Source: Hydractinia symbiolongicarpus
Lineage: Eukaryota > Cnidaria > Hydrozoa > Anthoathecata > Hydractiniidae
Reading direction: 5' to 3'
Assembly (NCBI RefSeq): GCF_029227915.1
Contig: NC_079876.1
Span: 35,943,828 to 36,007,827, forward strand
DNA: 64,000 nt
Shown here: positions 42,399 to 53,282 of the stretch, in pieces
Numbering within the stretch: position 1 is the stretch's first letter
Layout: each line of letters begins with the position of its first letter
Notes under the pieces: model-generated
What the model saw: only the letters and a program-made list of their open reading frames with translations
Told to the model about the DNA's origin: nothing
Database searches by the model: none
Program-made: the position numbers and the translations under genes

Positions 42399-43844
42399 CT
42401 AGTGGTCGAAGTTGTTTGTGCCTTGGATGATTTCTACGCTGTTGGAATGCCCCAACACTTAGCTAGCTACGATCGTCCATTGTTGACTTGGGCAATTTTA
42501 TACCAAAAACTAAGAGCCAAAAAGTTTAGCAAAGTCAGCAAAAGAACATAGCTAGCTAACTATACATATTTTGCAAAATCACGTTTCATCCACACTCATG
42601 ATCAGTTTAAATATAAAGGTTGATGTGGTCACGTATAATCCTTTACGTTGCTCAACCACAAATGTCACTTCTTAACATTGAATGACATGGAGGCGGATTG
42701 GAAAGTCATATTTCTGTGGACGATCGTAACCATATTTGATGCATGTAACAAAAGACCCAGGGTAATAAACATTGCCATTTTGTAGGTCAGAAAATCAACT
42801 TTGCATGCACCAGTTTGTGTCAAGTCGCAGAAATAGAAACTATTTATATATCGAAAAACGTTTTTTGCAGTAAGATCTACATTTTCTGTTACAGAGGCTT
42901 TGTAAATTCCGACAAGTTGTTTTTATGCAATTGTCAACATGTCTTGAAAACCTTCAAATGTATATTTCTTATTTAATTTCCCGATATGTATGGAAATAAT
43001 GTCATAATAATTTCTGCTTCTGTAACCTGACATGATCTTTACACCAGTGTGGGATATATGCTTAACTCCAGCCTGAGCTACGTTCCAAGCTAGTCTAATT
43101 AATTGCTATTATATATAGCTTTATATCCTACTGCAAATGCCTATACAGATAGGCGACACAATATACCTGTATATACTAAGCGATTGGACTTATGTTAACG
43201 TCAGACTGGTACCTGTGTTTTTATAGAGAATAGGAGTAACTACATCGCAATGCAGATAAAACTAGTCTTTTATGACGGAAAGTTTAATTAAAAAAGGAGG
43301 TTTCTCTCCAAAGAATAAGAAGCTGCTGGAGAACTTCTGCATTCTCCCCTTTACAGGGATAATCGGAAAGTTAATGGATTTCGACTGTACTGAAACAAAC
43401 ACCTATGAATGTGGAAACACGAGGATTGGTGAAATTCACTCATGCTTGGGATCTGGTGCGGGCCCTTGAGTAAGCATCCCCTGCCTCCTCCAAGACACCA
43501 GCCACATTCATTGACACCGTCCGCCAAAACCAATAACTTTTGTTAAACTTTGGAAAAAGAAAAGTCGACAGCGTTGAACTACAATTATTTTTGTAACGCT
43601 ATTATGTGGATGTATGGCATTGTTTACCTGTAAGTGCTCACCCTGGATTAAAATTCCTTATTTAAATTTGGCCAGGAACATTTGAGAAAATTTGATACGA
43701 TGCGCACAACATACGTAAATTGTATTTTTGCAGGAAAGTTGTTTTTTAAAAAATATACATTACACCTGATACACCTTAATGCTGTGTGTGCTACACAAAA
43801 TTATTAATATACTGCATACTTGTACTAAAGCCCTCCAACACTGA
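42399..43844. other. Stretch without recognised genes
   Basis: AT-rich sequence with a few short ORFs and no supported homology. I find no repeat boundary or RNA gene in it. Confidence 0.4.
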
Positions 43845-43928
43845 CCATGCCTCTCCCTACCCTTCCTATGCCTTTTCTGGTGCCTGCCTACTATGCACTT
43901 GCCTATGCCTCCTATGCCTTGCCTACCC
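43845..43928 (+). repeat. TGCCT-rich low-complexity repeat, left part
   Basis: Repeats of the type CCTATGCCTTGCC. The sequence resumes at 45631 after the LINE insertion and matches, inverted, the uninterrupted repeat at 47130-47400. Confidence 0.75.
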
Positions 43929-45630
43929 TTTCGTTTGAATCTGGTATCTTTCCTAGATCTTTAAAAACATCCAGAGTGGTGCCTGTTTACAAAAACAAAG
44001 GTTCTTCTATAGATGTGTCAAATTACAGACCAATCTCATTATTGTCAAACATTGAGAAAATCTATGAAAAGGTTATGTACAACAGAATCATAGGCTTTCT
44101 CAACAACCATGATATCCTATATCCCAAACAGTTTGGATTCAGAAAACAGCATTCAACATCACAGGCTGTGCTTACTATAGTTGAACGCATTAGACATTGC
44201 CTTGACAAAGGTGAGCTTGCCTGTGGAGTGTTTGTCGACTTACAAAAAGCTTTTGATACTGTTGACCACAAAATCCTTCTATCCAAGCTAAATCACTATG
44301 GTATTCGGGGAAAAGCAAATGATTGGTTCGGGTCTTATTTAACTGGTCGTCTCCAGTATGTCTCAATCGGTGAATTCAAATCTCAACTTAAAGCCATTCT
44401 ACATAGTGTGCCTCAAGGCTCTGTTCTTGGTCCGCTGCTGTTCTTGTTGTATATTAATGATCTGCATAATTGTATCAAATCGTCAGAGACCTATCATTTT
44501 GCTGACGACACTCATCTGCTGAAATTCTCAAAATCACTAGAATCCCTTTGTAGAGGGATGAATGCTGATCTAAAACGCCTTGTGTGTTGGCTTAACGCCA
44601 ACAAAATATCACTGAACTCCAGCAAAACAGAGTTTCTTGTATTTAGATCCCAATCTCGTAGGCTTGAATTTTTACCTTTTTTGATTCTATGCGGTAAGCG
44701 CATTTATCCTAGCAAAAGTGTAAAATACCTGGGTGTTCATGTTGATGAACATCTTTCCTGGAAGTATCATGTCTCATCTGTGGCTACTAAACTTCAAAGA
44801 GCCAATGGGATGTTATCTAAAATTCGTCACTATGTTCCCCTAAAATCCCTGCTAAACATTTACCATGCTATCTTTAGTTCTCACTTAAGCTATGCTTGCC
44901 AAGTATGGGGCACTTGAGACACCACAGTAGCCCACAGAATACTTACCCTCCAAAAGGCTGCCCTTAGGCTGATCACCTTTAGTGAACCAAGATCCCCATC
45001 TTTGCCTATATTTGCAGAACTTGGAATTCTTAAATTCTTCGACCTAGTTAACATTCAATTTATCCACAAATTCCTAAACTCTAACCTCCCATCTGACACA
45101 CTTACCTCACTCAAATTTGATCGAATCTCACACTCTCATGAAACTAGATGTAACACAGTTCGTTTGCTTATTGAACCAACAGTTAACACATCGACGTTTG
45201 GATCTTTTTCATTCTCTAGAATCTCCACATTACAGTGGAACAATCTGCAAAGAAATTATCCTGATAGTAACCTCACAAACTGTAAATTAAGCACAATCAA
45301 ATCCCTAGCTACAAGTTTCTACATGAGTCAATACATCAACTAGCTTTCCTCTTCATTATTTTGTCTCATTACTTTTTTCTATTTGACTATATGGTACTGA
45401 ATTTTCATTTATACTAATTATAATCAATAATGCTTTTTCATTTTAATCTTTGTAAACTTACAGTATTTACTGACATATGAAAATATTTCACATTTTTCTT
45501 GGTGGCTTTCTCCTTTGTTTAGCCTTGGCTATCAGGAAAGCCTCCTTCCTAATTGCTAATTTATTCTTTTAGTAATGCAAATTGTCATTTCTTAGGTAAA
45601 TAAATGTTTACTTACTTACTTACTTACTTA
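43929..45630 (+). mobile_element. 5'-truncated CR1/Jockey-group LINE with (TTAC)n tail
   Basis: The reverse transcriptase is nearly complete: SRVVPVYKNKGSSIDVSNYR, YRPISLLSNIEKIYEKVMYN, GVFVDLQKAFDTVDHKILLS, SVPQGSVLGPLLFLLYINDL, and the catalytic box YHFADDTHLLKF. The thumb region then meets an in-frame TGA (44915-44917), and the same frame continues through QKAALRLITFSEPRSPSLP to a stop at 45343. A short 3' region ends in TTACTTACTTAC (45606-45630). No endonuclease or first ORF is present. The first codons of the open frame (PLPTLPMPFLVPAYYALAY) come from the flanking repeat, so the apparent start is not the element's own. Confidence 0.8.
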
Positions 45631-45760
45631 CCCCTGCCTTGCTGATTCCTCTTCCCGTTTCTTTGCTGTGCTTACGGCCTTTGCTTGCCAACCTCTCAGC
45701 AACACTTTCTATATTGATTTGTTTGTTTTTTGGGCAAGTTCCCACAGCCTCTTTGAGTAG
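45631..45760 (+). repeat. TGCCT-rich repeat, right part after LINE insertion
   Basis: Begins CCCCTGCCTTGCTGATTCC and continues through CAACACTTTCTATATTG. The same order is found uninterrupted and inverted at 47150-47290. Confidence 0.75.
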
Positions 45761-45964
45761 GCATTACATTTGTTCTGCATTACCTAATTAGAAATTACTT
45801 TATTTCCTTCCATTAGGGATCAATTTTACTGTGGAGACTGCAGAATTATTGAAAAATACATACCACTCTGTTAAGATCCTTAAAAGCAGGATGTCAGACC
45901 CGCAAACCCTAGGTAGGATTTGGGTTGGGCTGTAAAAGGGCCAGTGATGATTCAATCGAAATAC

Positions 45965-45966
<2 letters not shown>

Positions 45967-46002
<36 letters not shown>
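45967..46002 (+). repeat. (GATA)n microsatellite
   Basis: Nine tandem GATA-type units preceded by a short sequence (45880-45960) with GGGCTGTAAAAGGGCCAG that looks like the tail of a short interspersed repeat. Confidence 0.9.
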
Positions 46003-47040
46003 GTGCATATTTTACATGGCTAGCCTCACAAATATCCAGGGATATACCCTGTCTATTATTTCCAGGAGGGCCATGGCTCAGATGGAGAGTCGAGAGTACT
46101 TATGCTCATTTCGAGATTGACAAATTGACTGTACTTTAGTAATGTCAGTTCCAAAAGATGTATATAACGTTTATAGGATATCCCCTTTATTATTTATTCT
46201 AATCCTTTGAATGACAGAATGCGAATAAGGCTGAGTTAATTTTTATTTTTGCGTCAAAACTCCAAAGCGCGGATAATTTTTAAGTAAAAAAAAATAAAAT
46301 TACCAGAATGCTGTATGACCTTATTAAATGCAGGACATAACGAATATCCGCTAGCACGAATAAAAACACTTAAAAGCGATTATTAATTTTTTAAAGCGAA
46401 TAAATACGGCGTAGAATTCGAAATCTGGCTTTAATCGACTAAGCAAGCAATTTGTAATATGTACCCGAATGGGTGTTAATTTCAAGGAGGAAATATATAT
46501 AATACGAAAAATCGTGTAGCAAATTCTTATTTAAAACGACCGTTTCAACGAAGAGAGATAAATTCGGGTGAACAAACCACGTATTGTACCTTTGTTAATT
46601 CTTCATTTACACTTTCACGGCAGAAGGATATTTACAAAATGTTATGGCTTACACAACAAATCACATGCAAACCTCAAAATTGTTTATACCTCACAAGTCC
46701 GTTTAGCAAGTCTTAATACCTCCCTAATCATTTTCCTAATCATTCTGCAAAGCGAAAGCCTGCTTCACAGTTCGCCTTGTTCCTCTCTCAATCAAAAGTC
46801 TGACATCACTACTAAAAAAACTCTAAAATCAGTGGTCATTAACGGTTACGAGACTCGAAAGACCTGGTAGTCTCAAACCTCCGGCAACGGGCATTTAAAG
46901 CATTGGAACATTTGCACTGAGTCCGATTGCACTTTGTGTGGAACACAATTACGACAGCAGCATATGTCTAACTTGTTGCAACAGCCAATTTACTTTCTGA
47001 CACGATTCCGCTCTCCACTAATTTCTTCTAAGCGAAAAAC
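46003..47040. other. Stretch without supported genes; one tRNA-like scrap
   Basis: Near 46070-46120 the plus strand reads ATGGCTCAGATGGAGAGTC followed 30 bases later by TTTCGAGATTG, weak A-box and B-box analogues of a tRNA-derived repeat. The 100-residue ORF at 46568-46870 has no recognised homology. Confidence 0.3.
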
Positions 47041-47129
47041 AAAAAATATCGCCAGCAAGGGGGTTTGACTGTACCAGGTCCTATATTTGGAGAGTGACAA
47101 CACTTATTATCCCATTCAAAAAAGAAAAA

Positions 47130-47400
47130 AGGAAACCAGTATAGAAAGTGTTGCGGAGAGGTTGCCAAGGCAAAGGCATTAAGCACGGCAAGGAAAGGGC
47201 ACGGCAAGGCACGGCAAAGCAGGCAAGGAAACAGGAGGAGGAACAAGGAAACAGGAAGAGGAATCAGCAAGGCAGGGGTAGGCAAGGCATGGTAGGCAAA
47301 GACAAGACCATAGAAGGCAGGCAACAGAAAAGGCATAGGAAGGGTAGGCAATGGCAAGGGGACGGCAAGGTAGGGCAGGCACCTTAATAGAAACTCTCTC
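47130..47400 (-). repeat. Uninterrupted copy of the TGCCT-rich repeat (inverted)
   Basis: Read on the minus strand this holds the same order as 43845-43928 joined to 45631-45740, including TTGCCTACCCCTGCCTTGC across the site where the other copy has a LINE. The long Pro/Leu ORF on this strand reflects the repeat. Confidence 0.75.
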
Positions 47401-47605
47401 CCCCTACAACTCAAAGATCTACTCAATGTAAGGTATTACATTTATATAAGGTCAATATACAGTGAATCATATTAGCAGAATTATGTGCCAATATAATACA
47501 ACCTGGTTGTTGTAGGTGCAAGATAATTGTTTTTCATGCCCTGTCCAGGATTCGAACCTGGATCTCTCGTTTGCAAGAGTGTCATAGCCATTAGACCAAC
47601 AGGGC
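47385..47605 (-). repeat. tRNA-derived SINE-like element, copy 1
   Basis: On the minus strand, 47605-47538 folds like a tRNA: acceptor GCCCTGT/ACAGGGC (7 bp), a 3-bp D stem, and a perfect T arm CCAGG/CCTGG around TTCGAAT. The anticodon arm and variable loop are together about four bases short. A-box (TGGTCTAATGGC) and B-box (GGTTCGAATCC) sequences suggest RNA polymerase III transcription. The following 150 bp, beginning near ATTATCTTGCACCTACAAC, recur with copy 2 at 61190-61368, so the unit is a dispersed repeat and not a plain tRNA gene. Confidence 0.6.
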
Positions 47606-48139
47606 GTAATAATTATGTAATTTTGTTAATTACATATACTTAAATGTTTACACTTGTGTCTAATTAACTAAGCTTTTAAAAAATATTGGTTATTATCCAT
47701 CAGGTTTTGACCTTTCGTTTTAAAGGATCGTGTATTTCAGGCTTAATCCCAAAACTTGAGGTAAAACTAAGTATGTTTATTAAAAATTTTCCCAACATGT
47801 AAAGAAACGACTATTATCAAAACAAACTACGTTATTCCATGAAATTAACGAGTCAAGAATTTTATAACCTAAAGTTAAGCTTGCTAACTGACTATATAAC
47901 TATACACTACGTTAAATATAAAAACCGCATGCTGTTGTGCAAAAGAAAAAATTTATAAGAAGAAAAGTCTGGGGATGGGTTGAGAGGAATGAATTAAGAA
48001 CAGCAAGTTTTAGCATTTTTTTATTTTTTTTCACCACTGATACCCTCCTCTTCCTCTTCCTCTTCCACTTCCACTGCTCCTCTTCAGCTTCATCCGCTCC
48101 CGCACATCGTCCTCCTCGGTGAAGGTGCGGAAGCCACCA

Positions 48140-48222
48140 GACGCCTTCCACGACTTGTAATTTTGGGAGCTTATATAAGCTCCCAAAGATTTATTTAGGG
48201 AACAAAAGTCCCGGAAGGCGTC
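48140..48222. repeat. Perfect 26-bp palindrome inside a larger inverted repeat
   Basis: Bases 48162-48187 form a perfect palindrome centred on TTATATAA with arms TTTGGGAGCTTAT. Outside it, GACGCCTTCC (48140-48149) is matched by GGAAGGCGTC (about 48213-48222), allowing a compound hairpin or cruciform. Confidence 0.8.
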
Positions 48223-49240
48223 CCAAGATAAATCTTTTTTCTCAGCTGATAATTCCTAAAAACACGATCCAATTGTGCTACATTCTAAACTTCCAAAAAC
48301 ATGCAAAGTTGATCGACTTTTCTAATCATTCATTAAGTTATATTTACTGTTTTACCACATTCTACACTTCAAAGCAATTATTTCTAGTGTATAACTTACT
48401 TTCACCTTCTTTTCCAATCTTCCAACTGTCTCCTCAAGCCTTTCAACTCGCTGTTTTAACTCCTACATAGAGATTCCTCTCAAATTAATTTAATACTGTA
48501 CTTTCATATGCTAATTCTCGTATGCTAATCTAACTAAGTTTTATATTATCTCATTTGGCCGCTAAAAGTAGTAGTGGTAGTATATATTTGCTGTTTTAAT
48601 TACAATTTTATCTATTACGTATAATGAGATGACAATCTATGGCAGTCAGGAGACCAACCAAATAGAAACAGCTAGTCTATGTAACATCGCCGTTATGTGG
48701 CAAATTTTTTAGCAATTCCTGTAAAGATATAACACAGAAACATAGGACACAAATGTGTCTCAAACCTTCCTCAGTATTAAATTTTAATACAAAAAGCTTT
48801 ATATGAATGCAAAATTTTGCATCAAAGAAATGCAATTTCAGTATTGAAAAGGTAAAAAGCAAACTATGAAAATACGTACATCAAAAATTTCGTTATCCAT
48901 AATTATTATTATGTCACTAAATATAAATTTAAAACTAATATTAAGCAATTAGGTAAATTTCTAATACAACACCTTTTAATGGGAGTTAAAAGCACTGAAA
49001 GAAAAAGAATGTTTGCAAACATTTCATGCAAAGAGAGTTTTATTGCCCTGGCTGTTGGTTGAAGAGCGTGTGGACACATTTCTACTCTACTTCAAAACAA
49101 CATGTATTTATTAAATTTTAATATCCTAAGTAAAAATGTCATATGTCTACAAGCTCTTCTTGACAACCTGCACCACGAGAAGGTAGCCAATGGGACTAAG
49201 CAGGTCATACCTAAAATAAAGGACAGATTTATGTTGCAAT
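48223..49240. other. Stretch without supported genes
   Basis: AT-rich sequence; short ORFs only, none with recognised motifs or repeat ends. Confidence 0.4.
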
Positions 49241-49329
49241 TAACATTTTAAGTAAGAAAGAGTTACCCCATTTTGGTGATGTAATTGTTTACTTGATGTT
49301 GCATAACTTACAGTAACTGAGGTGTGATG

Positions 49330-49540
49330 GCTGGTAGGTTGATTGTTGTAAGTCGTTATGGTAGGGTGATTGGGCTGTGATGATCGGTAGGGTACAGATG
49401 AGACTGAATAATGCTGTAATGTTAAAGCACCTTGTTTAGGTTGCATATGGTGCGATATGTTAATAAGCAGCATAATGTTGTAATAGTAATGCACCTTGTT
49501 CAGGTTTTGAAATTGGATTATGTTAATACACAATTTTTTT
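49330..49540 (+). repeat. Minisatellite field, left part interrupted by the RTE element
   Basis: Contains units of the two families seen at 51460-53020 (TGATGATCGGTAGGGTACAG and TAATGCACCTTGTTCAGG). It ends with TTAATACACAATTTTTTT, matched at 52211-52240. Confidence 0.6.
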
Positions 49541-50985
49541 CAATAAGCAAAGTTATTGAAAGAGTGATTGATAAGTTACTTAGAGAAAGAATTGATATAG
49601 ATAAGATGCAATTTGGTTTTGTTCCAGGGCGTGGCACTACAGATGCAATATTTTTACTCAGACAGCTTCAGGAAAAGTATTTAGGAAAGAGAAAGAATCT
49701 CTATTTTGCCTTTGTAGATTTAGAGAAAGCTTTTGATAGAGTGCCACGTAAAGTTATTTGGTGGGCTATGAGAAAATTAGGTGTGGATGAGTGGCTAGTT
49801 ACGATGGTTCAGTCTATGTACAGCAATGCTAAAAGTCGTGTCAGGATTAACGATTCACTTAGTGATGAATTTAGTGTAAATGTTGGTGTACATCAGGGTT
49901 CTGTACTTAGTCCTTTGTTGTTTGTTCTAGTCTTAGAAGCGCTGTCGATGGAGTTCAGAACAGGTTGCCCATGGGAGTTATTGTATGCAGATGATTTGGT
50001 TCTCATAGTAGAGTCGATGGAAGAATTAGTTGAAAAGTTTGAGAAGTGGAAGAAAGGACTAGAAGAGAAAGGGCTGAAGGTAAACACAGCAAAGTCTAAA
50101 GTCATGATAAGTAGCATTGCAGCCAAGTGTGACCTTGTAGTTGGAAAGTGGCCTTGTGGAGTTTGCAGGAAAGGGGTTGGTAGTAACTCAATTTTTTGTC
50201 AGACTTGCAAGAATTGGGTACATAAGAAGTGCAGTAGTATTAGTGGAAGGTTAAGAGCTGGCATACAGTTTGTATGCAAGCGTTGCAAAGGTGAGATTAT
50301 ATAGAATGAAGTATTTCCAGCTTTAATGATGTACAACAGTGGCTCGTTAGAGATAGTTAAGAACTTCTGTTACTTAGGTGATATGTTGGGCAGTGAAGGG
50401 GGTGTTGGAAGAAGTGTTACTTGCAGGATAGGTTCTGCTTGGAAAAAGTTTAGAGAGTTACTTCCTTTATTGACTAGCAGAGTCCTGTCAATTGAGGTAA
50501 AAGGTAGGTTGTATGAGGCCTGTGTAAGAAGTGTTATGTTGTACGGTAGTGAGACATGGGCAGTGAAGCAGGAAGATCTTGACCGTTTAGAAAGGAATGA
50601 TGTGAGAATGGTTAGGTGGATGTGTAATGCCAGTCTGAGAGACAGAAAGAGTTCAGATGAGCTAAGAAGCAGGCTAAGTCTCTGTAGAATTAAAGATGTT
50701 ATCCAGATAAGAAGATTGAATTGGCTGGGGCACTTGGAAAGAATGGAGGAGGATAATTGGGTAAGAAAGTGTAGAGACTTGATAGTTCCTGGGGCAAAGC
50801 CCAGAGGCAGACCGAGAAAGACTTGGCAGGAGGTTATAAGGACAGCCTTGATAGAGAGGAAGTTGAGTTTAGATCTAACACAGTCTAGATCAGATTGGAA
50901 GAGGGTCATTAATATACCCCGTCCAACCCATGCTAGCATGGAAAACGGACGTTAAGCCGAGAATGATGATGATGATGATGAAGCA
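49541..50985 (+). mobile_element. 5'-truncated RTE-type LINE with in-RT zinc finger and (GAT)n tail
   Basis: Coding sequence starts in the middle of the reverse transcriptase: SKVIERVIDKLLRERIDIDK, MQFGFVPGRGTTDAIFLLRQ, YFAFVDLEKAFDRVPRKVIW, HQGSVLSPLLFVLVLEAL and the YADDLVL box (about 49980). Next comes a C4HC3 zinc-finger-like segment (CGVCRKGVGSNSIFCQTC and then WVHKKC and CKRC, 50156-50290). An in-frame TAG (50302-50304) interrupts, then the frame continues NFCYLGDMLGSEGG to 50955, with LYGSETWAV and WLGHLERM typical of the thumb. The end is a GATGATGAT tail, as in RTE elements. The apnurinic-type endonuclease is absent. Confidence 0.75.
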
Positions 50986-51459
50986 ACTCATTTTTTAAGC
51001 AACTGAACTGGATTTGAAATGTTTTAAGCAATTTTATTTCTGGACAAATATAAGCACAAGCAAGAATAATTTTTTTTGCACACTTCAGTTTATTTTTAAG
51101 AAATATCTTTTTTACCAAAAATATGACTTAGTTTCTTTTTCCCGTTTATTATATATATGTTTAACAAAAATTAGACTTAAAAAAATAAATAAATATCGTT
51201 CGGGAAATGAGTTTACTCCCTGGGTACTTTCTTTGTCTACGTTTGACTATAAGGGTCGTGTCCGGGACTTAGGGGAAATCGAGGGTTTTCGTTTGCCGGC
51301 GATTAAACTTCTTTTATTAAGCCTCTTATCAAAAAATGAAGACATTTTTGAAAACTACAAGTATCATGCGTTTTATTGGTGAAAAACTAATTTACAAAAA
51401 TAACATGAGATCTGACCAAAATCCAATTTGCTTATAAAAAAATTGTGCAATCAGCTCAA

Positions 51460-51690
51460 TGCTGTAATGCACCTTGTTCAGGCTGCAATTGGCCTACAAC
51501 GCCATTAATAATCAGCACAAAGCTGTAATGTTAATGCACCTTGTTCAGGCTGCAATTGGCTTACAACGCCTTTAACAATCAGCACAAAGCTGTAATGTTA
51601 ATGCACCTTGTTCAGGTTGCAATTGGCCTACAACGCCATGAATAATCAGCATAAAGCTGTAGTATTAGTGTACCTTGTTTAAGTAATTGT
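51460..51690 (+). repeat. 67-bp minisatellite, array 1
   Basis: Units starting TGGCCTACAACGCCATTAAT recur at 51490, 51557 and 51624, an exact 67-bp step, each including CAGCACAAAGCTGTAATG and GCACCTTGTTCAGG. Confidence 0.9.
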
Positions 51691-52190
51691 GATATAATGG
51701 GTACAGACAATATGTTGAATCTGGTAAGTAGAAAGGGTATGGTAATTGTGGTACAATGATCGGTATGGTAAAACGATATGTTGATTGGGATAAGTCGAAA
51801 CGGTATGGTAATTGTGGTATAATGGGTGCAGGCGATATGTTGAATCTGGTAAATCGAAAGGGTATTGTAAGTCTGTTATGATGATCGGTAAGGTACAGAC
51901 GATACGTTGATTGCGATAAGTGAAAACGGTATGGTAATTGTGGTATGATGGGTACTGCCGATTTATGTTGAATCCTTTAGGTCGAAATGGTAATTGTGGT
52001 ATGATGATCGGTACGGTAAGGCAATATGTTGATTGCAAAAAGTCGAAATGGTATGGTAATTGTGTTATGATGACCAATAAGGTAAAGACGAGATGTTGAT
52101 TGCGATAAGTCAAAACAGCATGGTAATCGTGGTATGACAGGGACGGTACAGACAATATGTTGATTGCGATAAGGCCGTATGTATGGTAAG
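51690..52190 (+). repeat. Second minisatellite family, about 63-67 bp
   Basis: Units share GGTAATTGTGGTATGATG, a TCGGTAAGGTACAGACG-like segment and GATATGTTGATTGCGATAAG. They alternate with variants bearing GGGTGCAGGCGATATG. The long minus-strand ORF at 52155-51679 (repeats of ITQLPY-like peptides) is produced by this array. Confidence 0.85.
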
Positions 52191-52554
52191 GTTTTGAATT
52201 TAAACCTTTATGTTAATACACATTCTTTTTATAAGTACCTGAACTGAATTTTAAAAAAATTTAGTTTTGTACAAATAAAAGCATCAGCAAAAATTTTTTT
52301 TTTTTGAGAAAATAGAAAAAAGACACACTTTTTGAACAAAAGAAGAAAAGAAAACTAAAAAACTTCTCAGTTTTTTTTCAAGAATTTTTTTTTTAACAGC
52401 AATATGACTTCTTTTCATTTCCCCCGTTTAGATATATTACAAAAATTAGTTAAATAAAATTAAACAACCATTAAGAACCTTCAGACCTGGGTATTGGGTA
52501 AAAAATAACTTAAGATCTGACTACAATCCTAAGTTGCTTATAAAAAAATTTGTG

Positions 52555-53020
52555 CAATCAGCTCAATGCTGTAATGCACACCTTGTTTAGGTTGCATGTG
52601 CACCTTGTTCAGGTTGCAATTGGCTTACAACGCCATTAATAATCAGCACAAAGCTGTAATGTTAATGCACCTCGTTTAGGTTGCAATTGGCTTACAACGC
52701 CATTAATAATCAGCACAAAGCTGTAATGTTAATGCACCTCGTTTAGGTTGCAATTGGCTTACAACGCCATTAATAATCAGCACAGAGCTGCAATATTAAT
52801 GCACCTTGTTCAGGTTGCAATTGGCTTACAACGCCATTAATAATCAGCACAAAGCTGTATTAGAAATGCACTTGGTTCAGGTTGCATTCGGTCATGCGGC
52901 ATGGTAATTGTGGTATGATAATCGGTAGGGTACAGACGATATGTTGATTGCGATAAGTCAAAATGGTACGGTAATTGTGGTATGACGATCGATGTGATAC
53001 GGATAAAATAGATATGCAAC
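52555..53020 (+). repeat. 67-bp minisatellite, array 2, followed by second-family units
   Basis: Starts at 52621, 52688, 52755 and 52822 give an exact 67-bp period for TGGCTTACAACGCCATTAAT units. From about 52890 units of the GGTAATTGTGGTATG family follow. Confidence 0.9.
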
Positions 53021-53282
53021 TGGATATTAAATGCATCAGTGGTTAATGTAACAATCACAGACCTTTGTTAGGCTGTGTTATGACCCTCCACCTCCACCTC
53101 CAACAACACCATTAATAATCAGTATAATGCTGTAATGTCAATGCACCTTGTTCAGGTTGCATTTGCACCTTGTTCAGATTAGAATTGTTTTTAGGGGCCA
53201 AGATTGTGATTGTCTACAAAATAGGTGAATTCAGATTGTAATTATCATTATGAATGAGATAGGCATATTATACATGTGCAAT

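Noticed and set aside
46568-46870. 100-residue ORF considered as a Penelope or LINE C-terminus
   Set aside because: No consistent motif in any frame when read through the neighbourhood.
47028-47426. 132-residue Pro/Leu-rich ORF on the minus strand
   Set aside because: Encoded by the TGCCT-rich low-complexity repeat; not a protein gene.
51679-52155. 158-residue minus-strand ORF with repeated ITQLPY-like peptides
   Set aside because: The frame comes from the minisatellite array, whose unit length and variants explain it.
51460-52890. Regularly spaced repeats considered as a CRISPR array
   Set aside because: Units are contiguous tandem copies of 67 bp without unique spacers, in a eukaryotic setting without cas genes.
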